Counted from the stretch's first letter, positions 8,748-18,678 are shown. The stretch: DNA of 64,000 bases from Roseobacter denitrificans OCh 114 (GCF_000014045.1 NC_008387.1:5270-69269), one strand, 5' to 3'. A program made the numbers and translations. The notes: generated by a model not told the origin, from the sequence alone.

Positions 8748-10577
8748 ATGATATTTTCCAGCAAGAGCGACCCTTACCGCAAGAGCCTGGCTCGGCTGAA
8801 ACCGGCGCTCTGGGGGGTTGCGGGGTTTTCCGCTATCGTCAACGTGCTGATGCTCACCGGCTCGATCTACATGATGCAGGTCTATGACCGTGTGCTTTCC
8901 AGCGGGTCTGTGCCCACGCTGGTAGGATTGTTCACCATCGTCGTGGTGCTCTATGCTTTCCTTGGTCTTTATGACTTTTTACGGGTGCGCGTTCTGGCGC
9001 GCGCGGCGGTGCATCTGGATCAGGCCTTGGCAGATCCTGTCTACCGCGCCTGGCTGCGCTCGGGCGTGCCGGGGGCGGCGGGCAGGGATGCTTCCGCCCA
9101 GCCTCTGCGCGATCTTGAGGCACTGCGCGGTTTCGTGGGGGCCAGCCCCATGGCGGGGCTCTTCGATTTGCCGTTCGTGCCACTGTTTCTGGCTGTGCTC
9201 TTCATCATTCACCCCTGGCTCGGGTTTCTGACCGTCGCAGGTTCGGCGGTGGTGATCGGTCTGACCCTGCTCAATCAGGCGATGACACGGGGGCTGGCGC
9301 AAAAGACACTGCACCACGACGCCGCAGCACAGGATTTTGCCGAAGGCGGTAAACGGGGTGCCGAGGCAGTGGTCGCCATGGGCATGCACACCGCCATCAC
9401 GACGCGCTGGCGCGGCCTGCATGACGATGCGCTGGCCGCAGGGCAACGCACCAGTGATCCCAATGAGGCGCTGACCGCCTTTTCCAAGGCGTTTCGCATG
9501 TTGCTGCAATCCAGCATCCTGACCCTGGGTGCCTTGCTGGTGTTGCGCGGTGAAATCACCGCAGGCACGATCATCGCGGCATCGCTGCTGTCAGGACGTG
9601 CCCTTGCGCCGGTCGATCAGGTTGTCGGCCAGATGCGTGGCGTGACAACAACATGGGCAGCGCACCGGCGCTTGGCGGATTTCTTTGCTGCGCTGCCCCC
9701 GCCCTCCACGCCGATGGATCTCCCGACCCCGACGGGCGATATCACCCTGAACGGGGTCACGAAATTCGCGCCGGGTGATTCCGGGCCTGATCAAAAGCGG
9801 TTGTTGAGTCAGGTGAGTTTCACGCTGGAACCGGGGGATGGTCTGGGCGTGATCGGCAATTCTGCAAGCGGTAAATCGACTTTGGCCAAACTGCTGGTGG
9901 GCGTATGGGAGCCTGACATGGGCGAATTGCGTATGGGCGGTGCCACACGGGATCAATGGGACCCTGCCAAACTGGGGCCTCATATCGGCTACATGCCACA
10001 GTCGCTTGTGCTGTTGCCGGGGACGATCCGCGACAACATTGCCCGCTTTGACGAAGAGGCGAGCGATGCCGACGTGATGGCCGCCGCCCGGATGGCCGGG
10101 GTGCATGACATGATCCTCGCCCTGCCGGAAGGCTATAAGACCACCGTGGGTGGAACGTCGGGAACGGTACAATTGTCCGGCGGGCAGGTGCAGCGCGTTG
10201 GCCTCGCGCGTGCGGTTTTTGGCAAACCGGCGCTCGTCGTGCTGGATGAACCCAATGCCAACCTCGATACCACCGGGGACGAGGCGCTGACGGCCGCAAT
10301 CCGCAGCCTGCGCGCGGGCGGAACGACAGTGGTCGTGATGGCGCACCGCCCCTCGGCCATCGCCGCCGTCAACAAGGTGCTGGTCCTGAACAATGGCCAG
10401 CAGGTGCAGTTCGGCCCCAAGGATGAGGTGCTGGGAAAGGTTCTGGCGCCGGTCCCCTCCAAGCAATCCCCGCAACAGGTCGCATCTGTCCGCCAGACGG
10501 GCTGCGCCAAGGCCCCGGATCCGAGCGCATTGCCAGAAGCCAGCCCCGCCGCGCCGCAGACGGGGGCGATCCGATGA
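8748..10577 (+). CDS. Type I secretion system ABC transporter (PrtD/PrsD-like permease-ATPase)
   Basis: A fused transmembrane and ATPase protein of about 609 residues. The N-terminal domain has five to six hydrophobic segments, including the family-typical NVLMLTGSIYMMQVYDRVL. The nucleotide-binding domain carries Walker A GNSASGKST (about residue 368), the signature LSGGQ and Walker B ALVVLDEPN. This matches the PrtD/PrsD/RsaD group that exports RTX proteins across both membranes with an HlyD adaptor and a TolC-like outer-membrane protein. No TolC gene is visible here, so a chromosomal one must be used. ATG at 8748 is preferred over 8682, since it gives the normal MIFSSKSDPYRKSL start. The C-terminal 50 residues are Pro/Ala/Gln-rich. 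It overlaps hlyD by 4 bases. Confidence 0.93.
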   Translation: MIFSSKSDPYRKSLARLKPALWGVAGFSAIVNVLMLTGSIYMMQVYDRVLSSGSVPTLVGLFTIVVVLYAFLGLYDFLRVRVLARAAVHLDQALADPVYRAWLRSGVPGAAGRDASAQPLRDLEALRGFVGASPMAGLFDLPFVPLFLAVLFIIHPWLGFLTVAGSAVVIGLTLLNQAMTRGLAQKTLHHDAAAQDFAEGGKRGAEAVVAMGMHTAITTRWRGLHDDALAAGQRTSDPNEALTAFSKAFRMLLQSSILTLGALLVLRGEITAGTIIAASLLSGRALAPVDQVVGQMRGVTTTWAAHRRLADFFAALPPPSTPMDLPTPTGDITLNGVTKFAPGDSGPDQKRLLSQVSFTLEPGDGLGVIGNSASGKSTLAKLLVGVWEPDMGELRMGGATRDQWDPAKLGPHIGYMPQSLVLLPGTIRDNIARFDEEASDADVMAAARMAGVHDMILALPEGYKTTVGGTSGTVQLSGGQVQRVGLARAVFGKPALVVLDEPNANLDTTGDEALTAAIRSLRAGGTTVVVMAHRPSAIAAVNKVLVLNNGQQVQFGPKDEVLGKVLAPVPSKQSPQQVASVRQTGCAKAPDPSALPEASPAAPQTGAIR

Positions 10578-11887
10578 CGACACTTGCAGCGCAGGACGAT
10601 CTGACGCTGCGCCTGTCGATGCGCTCTGTTTTTCTCGCAGGGCTGATCGGCTTGGTGGCGCTCCTCGGGGGGGTTGGCTTCTGGGCCGGCACGACTTTGA
10701 TCAACGGGGCGGTCATTGCTCAGGGCCAGGCCGTTGTGCGGGGCAACGCCAAACAGGTGCAGCATCTGGATGGCGGTATCGTAGCCGATATTCTGGTGCA
10801 GGACGGTGATGGTGTGCAGGCGGGGGATGTTCTTATCCGGCTCGACCCGACGCTGGTGCGCATGAACCTCGATGTCACCCGACAGCGACTGGCAGATGCG
10901 CTGACCCAGCAAGCGCGCCTGCGGGCCGAACAACAAGGGCTGGGGACGTTGACCTTTGTTTATCCCGATCTGCCTTTTGAGATGCCGGACATGGCCGCAA
11001 ACGAGGCCGGCCAGCGGGCGATCTTCACCGCCCGCGCCGCAGTGCAGACCGGTGGGCGTGACCAGTTGGCAGAAGCCTTCCGGCAATTTGAGAACCAGAT
11101 CGAGGGGCTGACCTCGCAGATGGAAGCGATCAGTGCCCAGATCGGTTTCGTTTCCAAGGATCTGGACAACATGCAGGTGCTGGTGGAGCGGAACCTCGCC
11201 CGCCAGAGCCAACTGAACGATCTCAACCGGACCCGCGCAGATCTTGAGGGGCGGCGCGCGGCACTGGCCTCGGACATCGCGCAACTGAGCAATGCGCGGC
11301 GCGAGGCGGAGATTCAGACCCTGCAAAGCGAACGTTCCTTTCAGGAATCCGTCGTCACCGATCTGCGCACGATCACCAGTCAGGTCGATGAGCTGATCCT
11401 CGATATCGTCACGCGCGCCGCACAATTGGACCGGATCAACATCCGCGCGCCCGCCGCCGGGATCGTGCATGAGTTGCAGATTTCCACCGTGGGCGGTGTC
11501 ATCGACCCCGGACAGGTGATTGCCGAGATCATTCCACAGGATCAGGCGCTTGATTTCGAACTGCGCGTGCAGCCGCAAGACATCGACCAGGTCTATATCG
11601 GACAGGAGGCCGAAACCCTGATCGCTGCCTTTGACGTCAATGAAACGCCCAAGCTGATCGGGTCGGTGGCACGCATTTCCCCCAACGCGATCGTGGATCC
11701 CCAGACCGGGCAGAGTTATTACCTGATCAACCTGACAGTCCCTGCCGAGGAAATTGCCCGACTGGGCGGCTTGCGGATCAAACCCGGCATGCCGGTAGAG
11801 GCCTATCTGGCGACAGGCGAGCGCACCGTGCTGGGCTACCTCATCTCCCCCGTCACCACCCAAATGCGCCGCGCCTTCCGGCAGTAA
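10574..11887 (+). CDS. Type I secretion membrane fusion protein (HlyD/PrtE/PrsE family)
   Basis: A 437-residue periplasmic adaptor. One N-terminal transmembrane helix (LIGLVALLGGVGFWAGTTL) is followed by the first half of the lipoyl domain (GNAKQVQHLDGGIVADILV and the nearby DGVQAGDVLIRLD). A long helical hairpin spans residues about 95-280, and the second lipoyl half contains RAPAAGIVHEL. The beta-barrel and C-terminal segment end with KPGMPVEAYLATGERT, a very typical HlyD tail. Its ATG overlaps the ABC transporter stop (ATGA), so the two make one secretion unit. The RTX protein at 55483-58852 is the only obvious substrate in the window, although it is 44 kb away. Confidence 0.93.
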   Translation: MTTLAAQDDLTLRLSMRSVFLAGLIGLVALLGGVGFWAGTTLINGAVIAQGQAVVRGNAKQVQHLDGGIVADILVQDGDGVQAGDVLIRLDPTLVRMNLDVTRQRLADALTQQARLRAEQQGLGTLTFVYPDLPFEMPDMAANEAGQRAIFTARAAVQTGGRDQLAEAFRQFENQIEGLTSQMEAISAQIGFVSKDLDNMQVLVERNLARQSQLNDLNRTRADLEGRRAALASDIAQLSNARREAEIQTLQSERSFQESVVTDLRTITSQVDELILDIVTRAAQLDRINIRAPAAGIVHELQISTVGGVIDPGQVIAEIIPQDQALDFELRVQPQDIDQVYIGQEAETLIAAFDVNETPKLIGSVARISPNAIVDPQTGQSYYLINLTVPAEEIARLGGLRIKPGMPVEAYLATGERTVLGYLISPVTTQMRRAFRQ

Positions 11888-12148
11888 GGTCACAACAAAT
11901 GTCTTTTCGTGTTTGGTAGACGGTTCAGACGGTTGCCATAAAGCTTTCGAATTTTTCAAGAAGGCTACTCATGGCCATATAGGAATCCCCGGACTATCTT
12001 GCCAACGTCCATTTCATTCAAATCACCTCGCTCAGGCAAAACAGCCATTATAGTGATGCTGTAGATCTGGGCTAAAGGTTTGAAGGTATGGATATATTAA
12101 AACCCACTGTATAATGGATGATGGATTTTAGTTGAGAGGTAGCAGGAA

Positions 12149-12835
12149 ATGGACGAAACAGTCCTGAATTGGTTAAACGTATATGCAGCTCAGTCAGAAA
12201 CATTTGATAGGTTAGTCTCTTTTGCAGCCAATAACGCATTGCCGAAAGGTGTACCCGTCGCGATGTTGTTTTTGTTCTTGTGGTTTCTCCCTCGTGCAGA
12301 TCAGGCTTACGCACGGGTACGGCTGATCGCTCTTGTCGCTATATCATTCGTTGCCATTGCGGTGGGAAAAGCAGCGGCGCTCTCGTTTCCATATCGCCCG
12401 AGGCCGCTTCATAATGAAGCGCTCGATCTGGAGTTACCGATATCCATCGGGCCCCAGACACTTGACGGCTGGTCATCGTTTCCCAGCGACCACGCTGTGC
12501 TCTACGGAGCTCTGGCGACAGGTTTCTGGATGGTGAACCGCTGGGCCGGACTGGCCGCTGTCCTGCACGCCCTTTTGGTTATTGCTTTTTCGCGCGTTTA
12601 CCTCACACTTCATTATCCTACCGACATCCTCGGCGGGGCGGCCATCGGGTTGGTGGTGTGTCTTGTACTGATGCGACCGATGGCTGCGCTGGTACAGCGG
12701 GTCGGGGTGATCGACATGGCTGAAAGGTGGCCGCAGTACTTTCACCCCCTTTTCTTTGTAATGCTGTTCCAGATTGCGACGATGTTCACCAGTGCGCGCC
12801 AACTCGCCAAACTCATCATCGAGACAGTGATTTGA
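12149..12835 (+). CDS. PAP2-family phosphatase (undecaprenyl-diphosphatase-like, BcrC type)
   Basis: A 228-residue membrane protein with the three PAP2 acid-phosphatase motifs: K-x6-RP in KAAALSFPYRPRP, PSDH in SSFPSDHAVLYGAL, and SR-x5-H-x3-D in SRVYLTLHYPTD. Five or six hydrophobic segments surround them. Members such as BcrC dephosphorylate undecaprenyl diphosphate on the periplasmic side, recycling the carrier lipid used by polysaccharide assembly. That fits the neighbourhood, although other lipid phosphates are possible. The start ATG is preceded by AGCAGGAA. The gene stands alone between the secretion genes and the convergent manB. Its base composition looks less GC-rich than its neighbours, so it may have a separate origin. 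Confidence 0.85.
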   Translation: MDETVLNWLNVYAAQSETFDRLVSFAANNALPKGVPVAMLFLFLWFLPRADQAYARVRLIALVAISFVAIAVGKAAALSFPYRPRPLHNEALDLELPISIGPQTLDGWSSFPSDHAVLYGALATGFWMVNRWAGLAAVLHALLVIAFSRVYLTLHYPTDILGGAAIGLVVCLVLMRPMAALVQRVGVIDMAERWPQYFHPLFFVMLFQIATMFTSARQLAKLIIETVI

Positions 12836-12901
12836 GGGTGCGGTTCTTGGCAAAGTTACTGGAAATTCACCCGCCAGCCCGCTTGGCTTGTACTGTAACT
12901 T

Positions 12902-14272
12902 TCAGAACGCATGCTTGAGGGCGGCGAGGGTCGAGGCCAGCAAGGTCTGTGCGGCTGACGCATCATTTGTTTCGATATAAACACGCAGTTCGGGGGCGTT
13001 GCCGGAGGGGCGGATGTGGATGATGTCGCCGTCTGTCAGTGTCATGCGCAGACCGTCTGTCAGATCCATCGCTTTCTCTTCTTTGCCCAGGCCGGCCAGA
13101 AAGGCGGCGCGCGCGGTGGGGTCGTTTTGCCACTTTGCCAGCAGGGGGCGGCTTTTGTCCTGTTCCACGTTCTGCAGGCGGTCCGCGACTGTGACCACGG
13201 GGGGTTCTTGTGCGACGCGCGCCGCAATACCGTCGCGCCCGGCGTAGAGTGTCATCAGAATCGGCAGGGTGCAGTCGCGTGTCACGAGCGCGGGGAGGGG
13301 ACCAGCGGGTCCCATCGCGTCGAACCCCAGAAGGAAGCCGCCGTTGGCCTCATAGCCTATGACCCGGCCCTGCGCCTCTTCCATCGCAGCGATGACATAG
13401 GGCGAGCCGATTTGCGTCAGCTTGACCTCCTTGAAACCCTTCTGCGTCACCCCGCTGTTTGACGAAATCGGTGTCGCGATAACCTCGGCCGCCAGGGCTT
13501 GTGCTGTGATCTGGCCCAGAATGTCGCCCGGCACGACGCGCCCGGTTTCATCCGCCAGCAGGGGGCGGTCTGAATCGCCATCGGTCGACACGAGTGCGTC
13601 CAGCCCATGGGCCTGAACCCACGCCACGATCTGCGCGCGGGTGTCGGGGTCAACAGCTTCGGTATCCACGGGGATGAAATGCGCCGAGCGGCCAAGCTCG
13701 ACCACCTCGGCCCCCAGACCGTTCAGGATCTGCATCAGATCATCCCGGCCCACCGCGCTATGGGTATAGACGCCGATGCGCCGACCACTCAGCGCCGCTG
13801 CGCCAAAGGCACTTACATAGCGCGCGACATAGGCCTGCGTGGCGGTGGTATCCGTTTCCAGCGTGCCGGGTGTGGCTGGTGGCGAAGGTGTTTCGCCCAA
13901 GTGCTGCAGGATCGCGGCCTCGTCCGCCTTGGTGATCTCTCCTTGCGTGGTGTAGAATTTCAACCCGTTACGATCGGCTGGGATATGGCTGCCGGTGACC
14001 ATCACGGCCCCCGCACCCCGCCCTTGCGCCGCCAGTGCCAGCGCGGGCGTGGGCAGCGCGCCACAATCGATCACGCAGACCCCCATCGCGCGCGCCGCTG
14101 CCATCACATCCCCGGCAATGCGCGGCGAGGAGGGGCGCAGATCCTGCCCGACACATAAGATTCCGCCCGTATCACAGACCGTCAAAAACGACTGCACATG
14201 GGCGGTGATAAGGTCCGGCGTCATGCCGGTGACCAGCCCACGCAGCCCGCTTGTCCCGAATTTGACCGTCAT
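12902..14272 (-). CDS. Phosphomannomutase/phosphoglucomutase (alpha-D-phosphohexomutase)
   Basis: A 456-residue phosphohexomutase. It starts MTVKFGTSGLRGLVTG, typical of the family. The phosphoserine loop VTGSHIPADRNG places the catalytic Ser at about residue 95, the metal-binding loop is STDGDSDRPL, the sugar-binding loop is GYEANGGFLLG, and the phosphate-binding element RPSGNAPELRVY is near the C-terminus. All catalytic elements look intact. It interconverts mannose-6-P and mannose-1-P (feeding ManC at 37491-38912) and often glucose-6-P and glucose-1-P. It is the last gene of the rml operon, 11 bases after rmlA, with GGGAG as ribosome-binding site. Position there suggests it may also supply glucose-1-P for RmlA. 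Confidence 0.9.
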   Translation of the reverse strand: MTVKFGTSGLRGLVTGMTPDLITAHVQSFLTVCDTGGILCVGQDLRPSSPRIAGDVMAAARAMGVCVIDCGALPTPALALAAQGRGAGAVMVTGSHIPADRNGLKFYTTQGEITKADEAAILQHLGETPSPPATPGTLETDTTATQAYVARYVSAFGAAALSGRRIGVYTHSAVGRDDLMQILNGLGAEVVELGRSAHFIPVDTEAVDPDTRAQIVAWVQAHGLDALVSTDGDSDRPLLADETGRVVPGDILGQITAQALAAEVIATPISSNSGVTQKGFKEVKLTQIGSPYVIAAMEEAQGRVIGYEANGGFLLGFDAMGPAGPLPALVTRDCTLPILMTLYAGRDGIAARVAQEPPVVTVADRLQNVEQDKSRPLLAKWQNDPTARAAFLAGLGKEEKAMDLTDGLRMTLTDGDIIHIRPSGNAPELRVYIETNDASAAQTLLASTLAALKHAF

Positions 14273-14283
14273 GAGGCGCTCCC

Positions 14284-15162
14284 TTAAAGCTGGCTCAGAT
14301 AGGTGCCGTAATCATTCTTGGCGTATTTCGCCGCCTCACGGGCGAGATCCTCGCGACTGATCCAGCCCAGTTCAAAGGCAACCTCTTCGGGGCAGCCGAT
14401 CTGCTGACCCTGCCGTTTTTCGATGGTGCGCACGAAGTTGCCCGCATCGAGCAGGCTGCCATGCGTCCCGGTATCGAGCCAGGCATAACCGCGCCCCATG
14501 CGCTGCACGGTAAGGGTCTCTTCGGCCAGATAGATCTCAAGCAGGGTGGTGATTTCGACTTCGCCCCGCGCGGAGGGTTTGACGGTGCGGGCCTTGGCGG
14601 GGGCGGTGCCATCGACAAAATAGAGCCCCGTGACCGCGTGGTTCGAGGGCGGCACCTCGGGTTTTTCGATGATGCCGCGCACCACGCCATCATTGTCGAA
14701 ATCCACCACGCCGTAGCGCTGCGGATCGGCCACCTGATAGCCAAAGACGGTCGCCCCTGTGGATTGTGCATCGGCGGCCGCCATCAGATCAGGCAGGCCC
14801 TGTCCGAAAAAGATGTTATCCCCCAGCACCAGCGCCGAAGGGGCCCCGGCCAGAAAGTCTTCCGCCAGAATAAAGGCCTGCGCGAGGCCATCGGGGGAGG
14901 GTTGCACGATATAGGTCAGTGTGATGCCCCATTGCGCGCCATCCCCCAACATGCGCCGGAACTGATCCTGATCGCCCGGGGTGGTGATGATCGCGATCTC
15001 GCGGATGCCCGCCAGCATCAGCACCGAAAGCGGATAATAGATCATCGGCTTGTCATAGATCGGCAGCAGTTGTTTCGACACTCCCAGCGTGATCGGATAG
15101 AGCCGCGTGCCCGAGCCGCCCGCCAGAATGATGCCTTTGCGCTGTGTTTTGGGGGGGGTCAT
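14284..15162 (-). CDS. rmlA: Glucose-1-phosphate thymidylyltransferase RmlA
   Basis: A 292-residue nucleotidyltransferase making dTDP-glucose from glucose-1-P and dTTP, the first step to dTDP-L-rhamnose. The signature GIILAGGSGTRLYPITLGVS is near the N-terminus, then KQLLPIYDKPMIYYPLSVLM, the QPSPDGLAQAF loop, ALVLGDNIFFGQGL with the metal-binding Asp, and RGYAWLDTGTHGSLLDA near the C-terminus. All are hallmarks of RmlA, and the length matches the family. The ATG is preceded by AGGAG, 12 bases after the rmlD stop. Confidence 0.95.
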   Translation of the reverse strand: MTPPKTQRKGIILAGGSGTRLYPITLGVSKQLLPIYDKPMIYYPLSVLMLAGIREIAIITTPGDQDQFRRMLGDGAQWGITLTYIVQPSPDGLAQAFILAEDFLAGAPSALVLGDNIFFGQGLPDLMAAADAQSTGATVFGYQVADPQRYGVVDFDNDGVVRGIIEKPEVPPSNHAVTGLYFVDGTAPAKARTVKPSARGEVEITTLLEIYLAEETLTVQRMGRGYAWLDTGTHGSLLDAGNFVRTIEKRQGQQIGCPEEVAFELGWISREDLAREAAKYAKNDYGTYLSQL

Positions 15163-15174
15163 TGGGTCGTCTCC

Positions 15175-16020
15175 TCAGGTGTTCAGATCGCTCAGGACCC
15201 CGGCCAGCCCTGTGCGCCAGTCGGGACGTGGGATGCCAAATGTCGCTGTGGTTGTGCTGCAATCGAGGCGTGAATTCAGCGGGCGTTGCGCCGGGGTGGG
15301 ATATTGGGACGTGGGGATATCGGTGACATCGACGCTGAGCCCGCTTTGCGCGAAGATTTCACGCGCGAAATCGGCCCAGCTGATATCCGGCGCACCGCTG
15401 AAATGATAGGTGCCCGATTTTGATGGGTCTTGGGTCAGTGCGCGCGCAATTTCCACACAAACAGCGGCAATATCGCGCGCGGGCGTGGGTCCACCGATCT
15501 GATCCGCCACGATGGTAAGGGCGTCCCGTTCTGCCCCCAAACGCCGCATGGTTTTGACGAAATTCGCACCATGGGCCGAAAACACCCAGGATGTGCGCAG
15601 GATCGCATGAGCGCCACCCGCCGCCGCGACACCCTTTTCCCCGCCCAGCTTGCTGGCCCCGTAAACGCCCAAGGGACCGGTCGGCGCGTCCGGTTGCCAG
15701 GGCCTCTGCCCGGAGCCATCAAATACGTAATCGGTGGAGATATGCACAAAAGGGATGCCCCGCGCCGCAGCGGCCGCCGCCATCGCCGTGGGCGCCATGG
15801 CGTTGACGATCATCGCCGTGTCGCGGTCCTCTTCGGCTTTGTCCACTGCCGTATAGGCGGCCGCATTAATCACCGCATCCGCGTCACACCCGGCAATCAC
15901 CGCCTCACAAGCACCGGGATCGCTCAGATCCGCCTGTTCCCGGCCCAGACAAGTCACACCATCCAACTGCGCCAGTTCCGTCGCCACTTGCCCGGTTTGG
16001 CCGAAGACGAGGATCTTCAT
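15175..16020 (-). CDS. rmlD: dTDP-4-dehydrorhamnose reductase RmlD
   Basis: A 281-residue SDR enzyme performing the NADPH-dependent last step of dTDP-L-rhamnose synthesis. The N-terminal Rossmann motif is [14 protein letters not shown], with [26 protein letters not shown] and the catalytic YGASKLGGE (Tyr-x3-Lys) following in the normal order. The C-terminal region has [14 protein letters not shown], the usual RmlD ending. The frame is open upstream, but the ATG at 16020 overlaps the rmlB stop (ATGA) and gives the canonical [10 protein letters not shown] start. It is the third gene in rmlC-rmlB-rmlD-rmlA. Confidence 0.95.
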   Translation of the reverse strand: MKILVFGQTGQVATELAQLDGVTCLGREQADLSDPGACEAVIAGCDADAVINAAAYTAVDKAEEDRDTAMIVNAMAPTAMAAAAAARGIPFVHISTDYVFDGSGQRPWQPDAPTGPLGVYGASKLGGEKGVAAAGGAHAILRTSWVFSAHGANFVKTMRRLGAERDALTIVADQIGGPTPARDIAAVCVEIARALTQDPSKSGTYHFSGAPDISWADFAREIFAQSGLSVDVTDIPTSQYPTPAQRPLNSRLDCSTTTATFGIPRPDWRTGLAGVLSDLNT

Positions 16021-17093
16021 GGGCGCGCGCCCAACCGTTCGCCCACCCCATCGCGGGTTTGCAGGGCGCGCCACCAGTCTTCGTTGTCGAGATACCATTG
16101 CACGGTTTTTTCCAGGCCCTCCTCCAGCGTGACCGAAGGGCGCCAGCCCAGTTCTGTGGCGATCCGGGTGGGGTCGATGGCGTAGCGCAGGTCATGGCCG
16201 GGGCGGTCGGTGACGAAGGTGATCTGATCCGCGTAGGAGGGTTTGTCATGCCCTGCCGCTGCGCTGCCTGAGGGCGTGGTTTTGGGTTTTTTAGTGTCTA
16301 ATATGGCGCAGATCATCCGCACGATATCGATGTTTTTCGCCTCGTTTTCACCACCGATGTTATAGCTGCGCCCCACCGCCCCTTTCGCCAGCACCGTGAG
16401 CAACGCATCCGCGTGATCCTCAACATAAAGCCAGTCGCGCACGTTCTCGCCCACGCCATAGACGGGGATATCCTTGCCCGCCAGCGCGTTCAGGATCACC
16501 ACGGGGATCAGCTTTTCGGGGAAATGGTAGGGGCCGTAATTGTTCGAACAATTGGTCATCACGATGGGCAGCCCATAGGTTTCCGCCCAGGCGCGCACCA
16601 GGTGGTCGCTGGCCGCCTTGGACGCTGAATAGGGCGAGCGCGGATCGTAAGGCGTGGTTTCGGTGAATTGTCCGGTCGCGCCCAGGGAGCCAAACACCTC
16701 ATCGGTGGAGATATGATGAAAGCGGAAACCTTCGGGCTTACCTTGAGCTGTCCAAAAGCTGCGCGCGGCCTCCAGCAGGTGGTAGGTGCCGGTGATGTTG
16801 GTCTCGATGAAATCGCCCGGCCCGTCGATGGAGCGGTCCACATGGCTTTCCGCCGCCAGATGCATCACCGCGTCAGGTTTATGGCTGGCAAAGACCCGGT
16901 CGAGCGCCGCACGGTCGCGGATATCGGCGTGCTCAAAAACATAGGCGGGGTTGTCCGCGACACTGGCCACATTCTCAAGACATGCCGCATAGGTCAGCGC
17001 ATCAAGGTTCACCACATGGTGCCCCTGTGCAATCGCCTGCCGCACCACCGCAGAGCCGATGAACCCCGCGCCCCCGGTCACCAGAAGTTTCAT
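16017..17093 (-). CDS. rmlB: dTDP-glucose 4,6-dehydratase RmlB
   Basis: A 358-residue extended SDR converting dTDP-glucose to dTDP-4-keto-6-deoxyglucose. It has the NAD motif [15 protein letters not shown], the [13 protein letters not shown] segment characteristic of Rml[13 protein letters not shown] with the catalytic Thr-Asp-Glu triad, and [15 protein letters not shown] (Tyr-x3-Lys). The substrate region [17 protein letters not shown] follows. It overlaps both neighbours by 4 bases (ATGA), so the operon is tightly coupled. The last 30 residues carry [10 protein letters not shown], also typical. Confidence 0.96.
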   Translation of the reverse strand: MKLLVTGGAGFIGSAVVRQAIAQGHHVVNLDALTYAACLENVASVADNPAYVFEHADIRDRAALDRVFASHKPDAVMHLAAESHVDRSIDGPGDFIETNITGTYHLLEAARSFWTAQGKPEGFRFHHISTDEVFGSLGATGQFTETTPYDPRSPYSASKAASDHLVRAWAETYGLPIVMTNCSNNYGPYHFPEKLIPVVILNALAGKDIPVYGVGENVRDWLYVEDHADALLTVLAKGAVGRSYNIGGENEAKNIDIVRMICAILDTKKPKTTPSGSAAAGHDKPSYADQITFVTDRPGHDLRYAIDPTRIATELGWRPSVTLEEGLEKTVQWYLDNEDWWRALQTRDGVGERLGARP

Positions 17094-17659
17094 TGCACCC
17101 CCTCCCAGACGAACGGGCTGTCGAAATCCGCAAGCCCTTGGGCTGCGGCGTCTTTGTCTGACAAAACAGGCTCTAAATCGCCCAAACCCCAGTCGATCCC
17201 GATGGTCGGGCAGTCAAAGCGGACCGCCCCGTCGCATTCGGGCGCATAATAATCAGAGCATTTGTAGATGATTTCCGTCTCGGGCTGGCGGGTGGCGAAC
17301 CCATGCAGGAAACCGGTGGGCACCAGCATCTGCTTGCCATTCTCATAGCTCAGTTCCGCGCCAACCCACTGGCCATAGGTGGGTGAGCCGCGCCGGATGT
17401 CGACGGCCACATCGAAAAACGCCCCACGCCCGCAGCGCACGAGTTTGGCCTGCGCATGGGGGGGAGATTGAAAATGCAGGCCCCGCACCGTGCCTGTCTG
17501 CATCGACAGCGAATGATTGTCCTGCACCCAGGTGAAATCAAGCCCCTGCGCGGCCATCTCCCGCGCGCTCCAGCTTTCACTGAAAAATCCGCGCGCATCC
17601 CCGAACCGTTTGGGTGTCAGAACAAAAACACCCGCCAATTTCGTCTGTTCAATCTGCAA
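17090..17659 (-). CDS. rmlC: dTDP-4-dehydrorhamnose 3,5-epimerase RmlC
   Basis: A cupin-fold epimerase, about 189 residues from the chosen start. Visible family motifs are [34 protein letters not shown] (active-site His region), [35 protein letters not shown] and [13 protein letters not shown]. The TTG at 17659 is preferred: it is preceded by GCGAGGATAAAGAG and makes the usual RmlC start (M)[10 protein letters not shown]. An ATG at 17686 and a GTG at 17695 are in frame but lack a good ribosome-binding site. It is the first gene of the rmlCBD-A-mutase operon. The 177-base spacer back to the tyrosine-kinase-like gene should hold the promoter. Confidence 0.94.
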   Translation of the reverse strand: MQIEQTKLAGVFVLTPKRFGDARGFFSESWSAREMAAQGLDFTWVQDNHSLSMQTGTVRGLHFQSPPHAQAKLVRCGRGAFFDVAVDIRRGSPTYGQWVGAELSYENGKQMLVPTGFLHGFATRQPETEIIYKCSDYYAPECDGAVRFDCPTIGIDWGLGDLEPVLSDKDAAAQGLADFDSPFVWEGVQ

Positions 17660-17836
17660 CTCTTTATCCTCGCCCTGATCGGGCATTCCATACACCGGGC
17701 ATGGCGTTGATTAAACAAGTATCCTTACCATGAGGATATCAGCGCTCGGCTTAGACGTACCCCGAGGAATGCGATTACTTAAAATCCTCTTTATTCGTTC
17801 AAACGCCGGTGACGCGACCGGGAACCCCGTGGCCTC

Positions 17837-18658
17837 TCACCCCTCGTCAGAGGTGGAGTTGGCATTTGTGTAAGCATTCAGCACGGTTCCGATCACGTTG
17901 GTCTGTTCGCTGATTTCGCGTTCACAGATATCAAACTGACCGTAGCGGGTCGCATTGGCGCGCGCGACGATCAGCGCACAATCCACATTCTTGAGAAAGG
18001 CGCGGGTGTCGTCATTGACCAGCACGGAGGGCAGATCGAAGATCATGATGTCGGGCGCATAAGTCGCCTCGATCTGGTCGATGATATCAGCGGTTTCCTC
18101 CGCCAGCAGCAGACGGGTCGGGTCGGTTTCAGCATCGCGGGCCATGGAAACAGCGACATTATCCCCGATCCGCAGAGCCTGTTCGCTGAACGCCGCGCGC
18201 CCGGCCAGCAGATCCCCGATCCCATGGGTGGGTTTGGCCTCAAAAAAGGAATGTACCGAAGGATCGCGCAGATCGAGATCCATCAGAATGGCGCGCAGGT
18301 CTTTTTGTCGACCCAACCCCAGCGCCAGATTGCAGGCAGTGGTGGTTTTCCCCGAGTTTGGCATCGGGGAGGTAATGGCCAGTCTTTTCCAGCCGTTCTG
18401 GCGCATCTGCAGCAAGACCTTGGTGCGCAGGATATCAAAGGGCGCGGCACTGGGTCCGGCCTGACGGGTCACGATGCGCTGCTCACTCAGGTGCCGGTCC
18501 GAGACATCAAAGGGGGTCAGCGCCTCCCACAAAGCGTCCTGCGGAAGGATTTTTCCTGTGGTTTGCCCTATGGGGCTGCGTGGTTTTGCCCGCAGCGTTC
18601 CCGTGGGCGTGCCCCTTGCCTTACGGGCTTTTTCCAAAGCGGCTTGCAGTTTTTCCAT
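17837..18658 (-). CDS. Polysaccharide-biosynthesis tyrosine-kinase-like P-loop ATPase (CpsD/PEP-CTERM TyrKin type)
   Basis: A 273-residue cytoplasmic P-loop protein. Walker A is in SPMPNSGKTTTACNLALGLG (about residue 120), Walker A' in AILMDLDLRDPSV, and Walker B in DIMIFDLPSVLVNDDTRAFL. This is the arrangement of BY-kinases that partner a separate Wzz-type protein, as in the PEP-CTERM-associated exopolysaccharide loci. It sits 20 bases downstream of the Wzz gene on the same strand. Oddly, the C-terminus (VIGTVLNAYTNANSTSDEG) has a single Tyr rather than the usual Tyr cluster, so classical autophosphorylation is doubtful and it may act as a simple ATPase switch. Confidence 0.85.
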   Translation of the reverse strand: MEKLQAALEKARKARGTPTGTLRAKPRSPIGQTTGKILPQDALWEALTPFDVSDRHLSEQRIVTRQAGPSAAPFDILRTKVLLQMRQNGWKRLAITSPMPNSGKTTTACNLALGLGRQKDLRAILMDLDLRDPSVHSFFEAKPTHGIGDLLAGRAAFSEQALRIGDNVAVSMARDAETDPTRLLLAEETADIIDQIEATYAPDIMIFDLPSVLVNDDTRAFLKNVDCALIVARANATRYGQFDICEREISEQTNVIGTVLNAYTNANSTSDEG

Positions 18659-18678
18659 AGTCTACGTGACCTTTTACC

